Source: Flavobacterium sp. 5 (GTDB lineage Bacteria; Bacteroidota; Bacteroidia; Flavobacteriales; Flavobacteriaceae). From it: a DNA stretch of 64,000 nt. Each line of letters starts with the position of its first letter. Within the stretch, counting starts at the first letter, position 1. The stretch is from the NCBI RefSeq assembly GCF_002813295.1, contig NZ_PHUE01000001.1:186001-250000 (forward strand), read 5' to 3'. Both the position numbers and the translations under genes were made by a program. Of the stretch, positions 8,270 to 16,397 are shown piece after piece. A model generated the notes under the pieces. That model was not told the DNA's origin. It worked only from the letters and a program-made list of their open reading frames with translations, and did not search any database.

Positions 8270-8755
8270 ATGAACAAAAATCCAAATTCAAAGTATAAAA
8301 TTCGATTTCCAGATTGTGATATGTTTGGACATTTAAACAATTCAAGATACCTAGATTATTTAATCAATGCACGTGAAGATCATTTAAAAGACTTTTACAA
8401 TTTTGACTTTAATGAGTATTATAAAAATGATTTAGCTTGGGTAATTAACAGTCACGAAATTACATATTTACGACCAGCCGTTTTTAATGAAATCGTTACG
8501 ATTCAATCCACATTATTGAATTTAGACATTGAATCACTTCATTTAGAAACAATTATGATGAATGAAGAGCAAAATCAAATAAAAGCTATTATGAGATCAA
8601 TACTTATTCCAATAAATTTAAAAACGGGTCGAAAAGCACCTCACAATTCTGAATTTATGGAATGGGCAAAAACTATTGAAAATAAAGAAGTTGGAAATCA
8701 AGGAGATTTGAAAGAAAGAATTAAACAACTACTTTCTGATTTCAAATCCAAATAA
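8270..8755 (+). CDS. Acyl-CoA thioesterase-like (4HBT hot-dog) protein
   Basis: 161 aa. The start YKIRFPDCDMFGHLNNSRYLDYL carries the hot-dog thioesterase signature (D-x-x-GHLNN-x-xY-x-x-Y) with the catalytic Asp/His region. INSHEITYLRPAVFNEIVTIQ forms the following strands. Members hydrolyse acyl-CoA or aryl-CoA thioesters. It is the last gene of the TetR-linked cluster, 44 bp before the RteC-family gene. Confidence 0.85.
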   Translation: MNKNPNSKYKIRFPDCDMFGHLNNSRYLDYLINAREDHLKDFYNFDFNEYYKNDLAWVINSHEITYLRPAVFNEIVTIQSTLLNLDIESLHLETIMMNEEQNQIKAIMRSILIPINLKTGRKAPHNSEFMEWAKTIENKEVGNQGDLKERIKQLLSDFKSK

Positions 8756-8799
8756 AACCAAAAAAACTAGACACGAAGATTAAGCACATAAAACAAAGT

Positions 8800-10287
8800 A
8801 TGAAGCCAAAATACATTCTAGAAAACTACGATAGAATCCTAAAAGAAATCAAAAACCCAAAGATTATTTTTAGCAACGATCTAACACCTTTTGTAGAAAA
8901 TTTTACTTCTGAAAGTTTTCTTATTTCTCAAGTAGATTTCATCAAACAAAATGGAAAAACAAAATACATTATCAAAAAACCAATTCACAATCTACATCCA
9001 AAAGTAACAAAACTAAACTTCAAGGAGTCTGAAATTGTTGAAGAATTTGAGCCTTTTATTCCACAAATACTTGATGAATTAAACATTCCGGAGAACCAAA
9101 GTAGTTTACGTTGGTGTACTAAAAATGAGAATACTTTATACGTTTTACAAGAGTGTGAAATCGAGGATCTATTACAAGAAAAACGATTCTTTCTCTATTG
9201 CTATCATTCATTAAAAAATGAAAATTCAAAAATCAAGAAAATAAATAAAGAACGAGTATTTAAGTTCAAAATAAAAGAACGAATTGAACAATACATTCAT
9301 AGAAAACAGTACGCCCTAGAGAATTTAGCACATCGCCTAATCAAGGAAATCAATCCAAAAAACTCATCAGATCTTTATCAATTTTCTAATAATTATGATA
9401 AAATTGATTGTCTAAAAATCACCTATATCTACCTTGAAAAATTACTTCGTTTTATTGAAAAAGAATATAGAAACTATCTCAATGTAAATATTCAAATCCC
9501 CTATCGTTCCACTTTAGTCAAAGACTTTGAAATTACAAACAAACTTAAAAAAGTCAAATCACGATTATTAGAAAGTAACATAAATGACCAATTATTAAAA
9601 TTGGCTTATGAACCATTGTTAAAAATTGCAACAATAAACATTCAAGAAAAATTGACCTATTATGAATTTAATTATTGTTCAGAATTCATAATAGCTCTTT
9701 ACAAACAAATACATTTCGAAAATATTTCTGAAGAAATAATCAAAGAATGTCTTTTCGATTTAAACTTTAATTCTACACAGTTTTTTGATAATTTGACTGA
9801 TGGTATTTTAATGGAATTATCCGTACAAGAAAACAATATCCAAAAGATTGATATTCTTTACAGATTACTCAAAAATTACAATCAAAAACAAACTCGAACG
9901 TTCATAAAGTATAATGAAAATTTACCTTCAATAAAAGAGCAGATCATAAGTTGGATTGAAGAAGAAATTGAATATTTATCTAAAAAAATGAAATTGGATG
10001 CCAATCAATTTACTAATGTATGTACCAATGAAGCTAAAATCAAATTTCTTACCGGATTATCAGTAGCACAGTTGAGTTATTTTTTCGCATTATTAATCGA
10101 AACAGGGGTAATAAAACATAAAAATCAAGCAGATATATTTCGTTTTATTTCAGAAAATTTCAAAACAGCAAACACCGATAAAATATCGACAGATAGCATA
10201 AAATCAAAATACTACAATATTGAAACGTCTACAAAAAATGTTATCCGTGAAAAAATAATTGAACTACTCGGATTGACGAAGTTTTAA
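8800..10287 (+). CDS. RteC-family regulator
   Basis: 495 aa. The C-terminal third (FLTGLSVAQLSYFFALLIETGVIKHKNQADIFRFISENF) matches the pattern of RteC proteins of Bacteroidota conjugative and mobilisable elements. In CTnDOT, RteC activates excision genes. The N-terminal half is lysine-rich and mainly helical, with no motif I recognise. It is transcribed away from the integrase towards the replication-type genes. Its 3' end overlaps the opposite-strand small gene at 10264-10431 by 24 bp. Confidence 0.8.
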   Translation: MKPKYILENYDRILKEIKNPKIIFSNDLTPFVENFTSESFLISQVDFIKQNGKTKYIIKKPIHNLHPKVTKLNFKESEIVEEFEPFIPQILDELNIPENQSSLRWCTKNENTLYVLQECEIEDLLQEKRFFLYCYHSLKNENSKIKKINKERVFKFKIKERIEQYIHRKQYALENLAHRLIKEINPKNSSDLYQFSNNYDKIDCLKITYIYLEKLLRFIEKEYRNYLNVNIQIPYRSTLVKDFEITNKLKKVKSRLLESNINDQLLKLAYEPLLKIATINIQEKLTYYEFNYCSEFIIALYKQIHFENISEEIIKECLFDLNFNSTQFFDNLTDGILMELSVQENNIQKIDILYRLLKNYNQKQTRTFIKYNENLPSIKEQIISWIEEEIEYLSKKMKLDANQFTNVCTNEAKIKFLTGLSVAQLSYFFALLIETGVIKHKNQADIFRFISENFKTANTDKISTDSIKSKYYNIETSTKNVIREKIIELLGLTKF

Positions 10288-10431
10288 AACCTCCTTCAAC
10301 ATTCTCCATCCAAAACTATTCATTGTAAGTAAAGTTTCATCACTAATTAGTAACAATTCTGAAATATTTGGGATTTTATGTAAATTCATAAATCCTTGCA
10401 ATTCGGGACTAATTGTTGTTGCTTCTTTCAT
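10264..10431 (-). CDS. 55-aa protein resembling the RNA polymerase alpha C-terminal domain
   Basis: Short open frame on the minus strand, from ATG at 10431 to TAG at 10264. Its core (ISELLLISDETLLTMNSFGW, then RMLKEVLKLRQ) looks like the helix-hairpin-helix of the RNA polymerase alpha C-terminal domain, where the corresponding part reads I-G-D-L-V...ELL-x-x-x-N-x-G-x-x-S-L-x-EI. The protein would be little more than that DNA- and activator-binding fold. The stop codon lies inside the RteC gene (24-bp antiparallel overlap). Similar small proteins in mobile elements could bind promoters or RNA polymerase; this is an inference. Confidence 0.6.
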   Translation of the reverse strand: MKEATTISPELQGFMNLHKIPNISELLLISDETLLTMNSFGWRMLKEVLKLRQSE

Positions 10432-10509
10432 AACTAAATCTTTTTAAGATATACGAAAAAATCCCATTTTGGTATTGGTACAAACAACAGCGTGGGACAT
10501 CGATCATCA

Positions 10510-10622
10510 GCATCAGAGGTACGACCAAGCACCTACAGCCACGATAAACCGAGCCCACGCATAGCGTAGGCGAACAGTTTATTCGTAGGCTGATTATAAG
10601 AAGTTTGGTCGTTTTCTGATGC
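10510..10622. repeat. Long nested imperfect palindrome (possible structured RNA or transfer/replication site)
   Basis: Four stems nest around one centre: GCATCAGA/TCTGATGC (10510-10517 with 10615-10622), ACGACCAA/TTGGTCGT (10521-10528 with 10605-10612), CCTAC/GTAGG (10532-10536 with 10585-10589) and GATAAAC/GTTTATT (10543-10549 with 10577-10583). It lies in the 422-bp gap between the small minus-strand gene and the HTH gene. It could be a noncoding RNA, an oriT-like site or a replication origin. No coding potential is seen here. Confidence 0.55.
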
Positions 10623-10648
10623 CCTAAATAACTTTCGCAATATATTTT

Positions 10649-10670
10649 ATAGAGGCAATACCTCTATTTT
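10649..10670 (+). terminator. Short hairpin with following T-run
   Basis: ATAGAGG (10649-10655) and CCTCTAT (10661-10667) form a 7-bp stem with a 5-nt loop, followed by three more T. It could end a transcript from the palindromic region just upstream. No gene lies directly before it, so its role is uncertain. Confidence 0.4.
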
Positions 10671-10774
10671 GTATTCATTAGGCAAATCTAGTCAAAATGG
10701 AACAAATAAGAGATTAATAGTCGTATTAATAAAACTTTTTTCTGTTGAATGGCTGATTTTGTTATACTTTGTTG

Positions 10775-10790
10775 GGGGTTGCGCAACCCC
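10775..10790. promoter_or_regulatory. Perfect 16-bp GC-rich palindrome before the HTH gene
   Basis: GGGGTTGCGCAACCCC is its own reverse complement and stands out in AT-rich surroundings 64 bp before the HTH gene start. It is a likely binding site for a dimeric regulator or replication protein of the element, such as the HTH protein at 10854-11159. No direct evidence beyond symmetry and position. Confidence 0.5.
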
Positions 10791-10853
10791 AGTAACTGTT
10801 TTGGTATTCGTTTAATATTTCTCTTTGTCTGAAATATTTAAAACCACAATAGT

Positions 10854-11159
10854 ATGGCAATCGAAGTTATCACTCGCGAAGACTTAAACGAATTCAGAAG
10901 TCTTCTTTTGAATGATTTAAAAGAAATCATTCAATCCAAACCGCAACAGCAAAAACAATGGCTCAAATCTAATGAAGTACGTAAAATGCTAAACATTTCT
11001 CCAGGTACTTTACAAAACCTCCGTATCAATGGAACATTATCTTATACCAAAATTGGAGGAATTATTTATTACGCCTATAGTGATTTAATGAAAGTATTAG
11101 AAGAAAATAAAGTGGACGCTACAGTTACTTTATTCAATCCAAAATGGTTAGTTCGATGA
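10854..11159 (+). CDS. Excisionase/MerR-like helix-turn-helix protein
   Basis: 101 aa. Residues ~38-85 (WLKSNEVRKMLNISPGTLQN, then LRINGTLSYTKIGGIIYY) form the winged HTH seen in excisionase-like proteins that are standard in Bacteroidota mobile elements. It probably helps the integrase or regulates the genes behind it. The stop overlaps the next start as ATGA, so translation is coupled to the following gene. Confidence 0.85.
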   Translation: MAIEVITREDLNEFRSLLLNDLKEIIQSKPQQQKQWLKSNEVRKMLNISPGTLQNLRINGTLSYTKIGGIIYYAYSDLMKVLEENKVDATVTLFNPKWLVR

Positions 11160-11992
11160 ATTACATAAAACATCTAACAGGTTTTTTCGATAGAATAGTT
11201 CAAGACAGAAGTCTTAACCCTACCCATATTAGTCTTTACATTGCACTTTTTCAATTTTGGAATGTAAACCGTTTTCAAAATCCAATCAGTATCACTCGTG
11301 ATGAAGTAATGCGAATAAGCAAAATTTGCTCCAAGGCAACGTATCATAAATGTATGCGAGAACTAAACGAAAAAGGATATATCAAATATGAGCCGTCATT
11401 TAATCCATTCAAAGGCAGTATGGTCATTCTTTTTAATTTTTCAGAAGACTTAAAGCCAGTTCAGAAAAGAGTTAGCACAACCGAAAAAAATTTACCAGTT
11501 ACTGAACAGCTTGTGAACAAGCAAAGAACTAGTTCTGAAACAAGCACTGAACAAGCGCTAGTACCTTCTATAAACTATATAAACAATACAAACATTTCAA
11601 ACGATTTAAACTTGCAAACGCCAGCAGAAAATTTTGAAATTAAAGATAATTTTTTAGAAAAGGAAAATATAAAAAAAGAAAAAAGTTCCGCCAAAAAAGA
11701 AAAAGAGTTTGCTTTCACTTCGGGCGCAACCGAGAAACCAACTATTCAAATTATCAAAGCGTATTTCCTCGAACAAAACTTTCTAGAACTCGAAGCTCAA
11801 AAGTTTTTTAATTATTTCTCAAGTATCGGTTGGTTAGTTGGAGGAAAAACGCCAATGGTCGATTGGCAAGCTTCAGCACAAAATTGGATGATAAACGCAA
11901 CTAAATTCAAAAGCAATGGACAAAACAACCAACCTAATAGAGCAACCCATCTCAACACCACAAGTGACAAAGACTATTCAGAGCCATTATAA
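11156..11992 (+). CDS. Winged-helix replication/regulatory protein of the mobile element
   Basis: 278 aa from the ATG at 11156, chosen because it overlaps the previous stop (ATGA); an ATG four codons earlier is also in frame. The N-terminal ~110 residues (LNPTHISLYIALFQFWNVNR, ISKICSKATYHKCMRELNEKGY) look like a winged-helix primosome/initiator-type domain. A low-complexity Lys/Asn-rich linker follows, then a short conserved C-terminal part (KFFNYFSSIGWLVGGKTPMV, DWQASAQNWM). This resembles DnaD-like or initiator proteins paired with DnaC-like loaders. Its 3' end overlaps the ATPase gene by 77 bp. Confidence 0.7.
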   Translation: MNYIKHLTGFFDRIVQDRSLNPTHISLYIALFQFWNVNRFQNPISITRDEVMRISKICSKATYHKCMRELNEKGYIKYEPSFNPFKGSMVILFNFSEDLKPVQKRVSTTEKNLPVTEQLVNKQRTSSETSTEQALVPSINYINNTNISNDLNLQTPAENFEIKDNFLEKENIKKEKSSAKKEKEFAFTSGATEKPTIQIIKAYFLEQNFLELEAQKFFNYFSSIGWLVGGKTPMVDWQASAQNWMINATKFKSNGQNNQPNRATHLNTTSDKDYSEPL

Positions 11993-12590
11993 CTACGAGG
12001 AAGTTATCATTTGGCTCGAAAAAAAAGGTGTAGAATTGTATGGAAATCATTTCAAAATTTCAGAAAGTGATTATCCAATAGTTTACAAACTCATCGCCTA
12101 TTTTCTAAAAGATGATCAAACCTGTTTTCAATTCAATATAAACCTCAACAAAGGAATTATGCTTTCAGTACCAGTTGGCTGTGGCAAAACATCACTAATG
12201 AATTTGATGAAATACCTAACTCCAATCGAACGTAAATTTTCAGTAAAACCCTGCCGAGACATAAGTTTTGAATTTATCCAAGACGGCTACGAAGTAATCC
12301 ATAGATACTCCAAAGGCAAACTCTACCAATCCGAAGCCAAAGCAATTTGCTTCGACGATTTAGGAACTGAAAACAACCTAAAATATTTTGGAAACGAATG
12401 TAACGTAATGGCAGAAATTCTATTATCTCGATACGATTTATTCACTTCCAAAAAACTACAAACACATATAACCACAAACCTTTCAGCTTCTGAAATTGAG
12501 AATGTATATGGTAATCGGGTAAGGAGTAGGTTGAGAGAGATGATTAATTTGATAGCTTTTGATAGCAATATAAATGATAAGAGAAAGTAA
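11916..12590 (+). CDS. DnaC-like P-loop ATPase (helicase-loader type)
   Basis: 224 aa. Walker A is SVPVGCGKTSLMNL and Walker B ICFDDLGTE; the sensor region THITTNLS and the C-terminal YGNRVRSRLREMIN fit the DnaC/IstB-like AAA+ family. With the preceding protein it probably loads a helicase on the excised element. Its 3' end is the left border of the defence cargo, and a decayed second copy of the last ~28 codons lies at 21905-21990, before the kinase operon. Confidence 0.85.
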   Translation: MDKTTNLIEQPISTPQVTKTIQSHYNYEEVIIWLEKKGVELYGNHFKISESDYPIVYKLIAYFLKDDQTCFQFNINLNKGIMLSVPVGCGKTSLMNLMKYLTPIERKFSVKPCRDISFEFIQDGYEVIHRYSKGKLYQSEAKAICFDDLGTENNLKYFGNECNVMAEILLSRYDLFTSKKLQTHITTNLSASEIENVYGNRVRSRLREMINLIAFDSNINDKRK

Positions 12591-12626
12591 AATTTTATAG
12601 TTATTTTTATAATCTAAACAATTACA

Positions 12627-15600
12627 ATGATAACAAGTATTGAACAAGCGCTTTTAAGTTGCAATCCTGATAAGTTTGCTAATATTTGTAGATTATATTT
12701 AGGCTACAGGTATTCAATTGTGAATCCAACTGGTTTAGTTGTAGGAAAAGAAAAATCAAAGAAAGGAACTCCAGATAATTTTATTTCAGATAATGATTCT
12801 TATATTTTTAGTGAGATAACAACTATTGACAAAAACCAATTAGTTCCAAAACTAAAAAAAGATATTGAACATTGTTTTAATCAAAGTGATATTTCTTCAG
12901 ATAAAATAGTTAGAATTATTTTAATATGTAATCAAGAAATTACGACAAAAATTCAAGAAGAACTAAATGATCACAAAAACTTAATAAATAAATTTACTAA
13001 ACTAGAAGTAATTGGTTTAGATGCTTTTGCTACGATTATTTTTAGAGATTATCCTTCATTAGCAAAAGAACTGGGATTAAGTATTGATACAGGTCAGATT
13101 TTAGAAATGAGTGAATTTGTAATTCAGTATGAAAAATCAAAATTTGCTACCCCCTTGTCAAATGCCTTTTTTAACAGAGAAACGGAATTAGAGAAAAGTG
13201 TAGAATTACTAAAGCAATATGATTTTTTACTTATTACTGGGCAAGCTGGTGTTGGTAAAACCAAATTTTCAATTCAGTTAGTTACAAATTATCTGAAAAG
13301 TAATCCAGGATATATTGTGAAGTATATTAGAAACAATAATCAACTAATTTGGGATGATTTAAAAATACAAATAACAAAAAACAACAAGTACATCATTGTT
13401 ATTGATGATGCTAATAAACTCAAAAGTAATCTAGCATCAATTATACATTTTAAAAACGAATTCAGTTCTGGTAACATTAAAATTATAATGACTGTTAGAA
13501 ATTATCTGAAACGAGAAATTGAATATCAACTTAAAGAAAATGGTTTAATAGAATTGGCAAATTTTGAGAAATCAGAATTAGCAAAAATCTTGCAATCTCC
13601 CGAATTTAACATTACTGATTATTATACAGATAAAATATATTCAATTTCAAAAGGAAATCCAAGAATTGCCCTAATGGGAGCTATTGCTGGGATAAATAAC
13701 GAAATCGAAAAACTCACTAATGCATCATCAATATTGGAAGAGTATTTTTCATCAGCAAATAATAGTCTAAAAGATGATTTAGTTTTACTAAAGACCGCTG
13801 GAATATTAACACTTTTTAGATCTATTGATATTTCTAATTCAGGTGTAACCGATGAAATTTCAAAGTATTTTGACATTAACAAAAATGAATTAGTAGAAAA
13901 ATTAAGCTTACTGGTAAAAAATGAAATTGCCGACGAATACAAAAATACCTATAAAATTGCGGACCAAATTCTTGGAGAATATGTTTTCTATTTGGTTTTC
14001 ATTAAAGAACAACATATTCCATTTAAACAACTATTGAATTTACACTTTGACGAACATAAAATTTCATTGATGACACTTTTAAATCCAATAATTAGTAATT
14101 ATGGTTTTTATGAAATAAAAGATTTGATATTGTATGATGTTAATCAAAAATGGAATTCTATTAAAGATGACCAAGATAAATCAATAAAATTTTTAGAAAG
14201 TTTTTGGTTTTATTTAGAAACGGAAACAATTGTATTCATCAATAAAATTATAAGTTTAAAAACTGAATTTGAATTAGATAATCTTAAGTTTGAAATTTAC
14301 AAAGACAACCATACTGAATCGTATGACGATAAGATAATCGCTCTTTTAGTGAATTTTCAAAACCTTCCAAATAAATTTGAAGTTGCTTTGGCATTATTAT
14401 TAAAGTATGGTTTATCAAACGAAATCCTATTTACTAAAACATTAAAAGTTCTCACACAATCATTTACATACAAAAGATTTAGCTATGAATATGGTTATAA
14501 AATTCAAATAAAACTCTTTGATTTTTTATATTCAAAAGTTAATGAAAATAATATTTTTTATTCCAAGATCATTCTATTCATTGCTAATAAATATCTAATT
14601 GATAGTTACGAGTGCCACTATGGCGGTAACGGAAGGCAGTTTTACTTTAATCAGGAATATATTGTGCTAACCGAAGAACACAAAAGTTTTAGAACTAAAC
14701 TTTTTGAGTTCATTTTTGACTGTTATAAAAACACAGAATTAAAAGACTGTGTATATGATTTCTTCGATAAACATAGGTATTCGCATCTCAATCGTGGTGA
14801 AATAAGAGTAATCAATTTTGATAAAAAACTAATAATTCCTTTTTTTGAAAACAACTTTAATAATGGCGAATTTAGAGAATCTTCAATTGTGCACAATTAC
14901 TTAAGAACACTTGGTTTTTCAAAAATAACATTCAAAAAAGAGGTTAGAAATCTTATTAGCTCAAAAGAGTTTAAGTTATGGCTATTTTTAGATGAAAAAT
15001 TTGAAAGAGATGAAAAAATAATTACTGCTTTTTCAAGCTATACTTATGAAGAGTATATAGATTTTATTCAGTCTTTAGACGCAATATACAAACAACATAC
15101 AGAACATTTTTCAGGATATTCATCAATTATTAGTTCCGTTTCAGATATATTGGAGAATCTTTCTAAAAAAGATTTCAATTTGTTTATCAAAGTGTTAGAA
15201 TGTATTTTTAAGTACGAATATTCAAAAAACATATTAATTGGTAAAATAGTATCTAGCATAGATTTTAATAAAGAAAAAGTTGAAACCTTAAAATTAGTTT
15301 TCATAAAAACTACAAATAGTGATATAAATTTATTGGAACTTTTTACAAGAATTCCAAATAAGTATATAGAAATCGAAGACTATAATTATCTTGTTGAAAT
15401 AATACAAAAAGATGATTTTAAAAATATTTGGTTTATAGATCATCTTATAAAAAAGATTTCTGATTTAGAATTAAATATTGAAGTTGAAATTGATAAATTA
15501 CTTGATATAATAATTCTAAAAACTGAATTATACGACAATCTATTTATGTATGGTGACTTTTTCAAAATCATTAATAACCAACATCAATCCTCTTTCGCAA

Positions 15601-16289
15601 AAAACTTAAAAAAGCTTGAAAAAATTTACTTGTATTTAGATAATTCGGGAAGACATTTTGATTATGATTTGGAAGTATTAAAAATAATTTTATCACAAAA
15701 CCCCAATTTTATAATTGATTTATTGAAATATAATTTTGACGATAAAGACTATTTATCGAGAAGAGATTTTAATGAAAATGATTTCAAAAAACTTTGGGAT
15801 TTGGATAACTACGAAATTGTCTTTGAAAATATGATTAATTATTTAGTAAGATTTAAAAGTGTTTTTCTTCATCGTGCTTCAGAATTTTCAAGTGCATTTA
15901 GAGGAGATAGTCAAAAAGAAATTGATTTTTTACAGAATAAATTACTGAATACTGAAAACAAAAAAATGATTGAGTTGATATTCAATATCATTTCAAGTAT
16001 GTACAGAGATAAAATGTTAGATTTTCTTAAAATAATTTTAGATAAAGATTGCGATATAGAACTTTTCAAAAGACTTGATTTTTATACTTCTGCTGGGGTT
16101 ACAGTAAATAGTAGACTACCAAATATGCAATTTGAATTATCCCAATACGAAAAAGTAAGAGACTTTCTAGTAGAACAAAGTAATATAAACTATTATGAAT
16201 TTATAGAAATTATCAATCGAAGTATTATGTATTCAAAAATGAGTATTGAAAGAGAAAGGAAAGAAGAATTTGTTAGTGAGTGGGATTAA
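12627..16289 (+). CDS. Large STAND-type NTPase with an N-terminal nuclease-like domain, candidate antiphage protein
   Basis: 1220 aa. Residues ~1-150 look like a PD-(D/E)xK-fold remnant or nuclease: GTPDNFISDNDSYIFSEITT gives D50 and E63, but the usual Lys two residues after the Glu is replaced by Thr. A P-loop NTPase follows: FFNRETELEKSVELL, Walker A TGQAGVGKTK (K211), Walker B YIIVIDDAN (D260/D261). The ~900 C-terminal residues are helical and repeat-like, as in STAND proteins, where such arrays sense the trigger. Avs-type defence proteins share this effector-NTPase-sensor order. It is 37 bp after the element ATPase and 108 bp before the sacsin-like gene. Defence function is inferred. Confidence 0.7.
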   Translation: MITSIEQALLSCNPDKFANICRLYLGYRYSIVNPTGLVVGKEKSKKGTPDNFISDNDSYIFSEITTIDKNQLVPKLKKDIEHCFNQSDISSDKIVRIILICNQEITTKIQEELNDHKNLINKFTKLEVIGLDAFATIIFRDYPSLAKELGLSIDTGQILEMSEFVIQYEKSKFATPLSNAFFNRETELEKSVELLKQYDFLLITGQAGVGKTKFSIQLVTNYLKSNPGYIVKYIRNNNQLIWDDLKIQITKNNKYIIVIDDANKLKSNLASIIHFKNEFSSGNIKIIMTVRNYLKREIEYQLKENGLIELANFEKSELAKILQSPEFNITDYYTDKIYSISKGNPRIALMGAIAGINNEIEKLTNASSILEEYFSSANNSLKDDLVLLKTAGILTLFRSIDISNSGVTDEISKYFDINKNELVEKLSLLVKNEIADEYKNTYKIADQILGEYVFYLVFIKEQHIPFKQLLNLHFDEHKISLMTLLNPIISNYGFYEIKDLILYDVNQKWNSIKDDQDKSIKFLESFWFYLETETIVFINKIISLKTEFELDNLKFEIYKDNHTESYDDKIIALLVNFQNLPNKFEVALALLLKYGLSNEILFTKTLKVLTQSFTYKRFSYEYGYKIQIKLFDFLYSKVNENNIFYSKIILFIANKYLIDSYECHYGGNGRQFYFNQEYIVLTEEHKSFRTKLFEFIFDCYKNTELKDCVYDFFDKHRYSHLNRGEIRVINFDKKLIIPFFENNFNNGEFRESSIVHNYLRTLGFSKITFKKEVRNLISSKEFKLWLFLDEKFERDEKIITAFSSYTYEEYIDFIQSLDAIYKQHTEHFSGYSSIISSVSDILENLSKKDFNLFIKVLECIFKYEYSKNILIGKIVSSIDFNKEKVETLKLVFIKTTNSDINLLELFTRIPNKYIEIEDYNYLVEIIQKDDFKNIWFIDHLIKKISDLELNIEVEIDKLLDIIILKTELYDNLFMYGDFFKIINNQHQSSFAKNLKKLEKIYLYLDNSGRHFDYDLEVLKIILSQNPNFIIDLLKYNFDDKDYLSRRDFNENDFKKLWDLDNYEIVFENMINYLVRFKSVFLHRASEFSSAFRGDSQKEIDFLQNKLLNTENKKMIELIFNIISSMYRDKMLDFLKIILDKDCDIELFKRLDFYTSAGVTVNSRLPNMQFELSQYEKVRDFLVEQSNINYYEFIEIINRSIMYSKMSIERERKEEFVSEWD

Positions 16290-16397
16290 ATATAATACAC
16301 TATAAATCAATTAAACCCAAGAGGAATAATTCTAAATGTTATTCCAAATAATTAAAGACAAAATAAGTTCAACATATAAAAAATAGAATTCGAAAAA

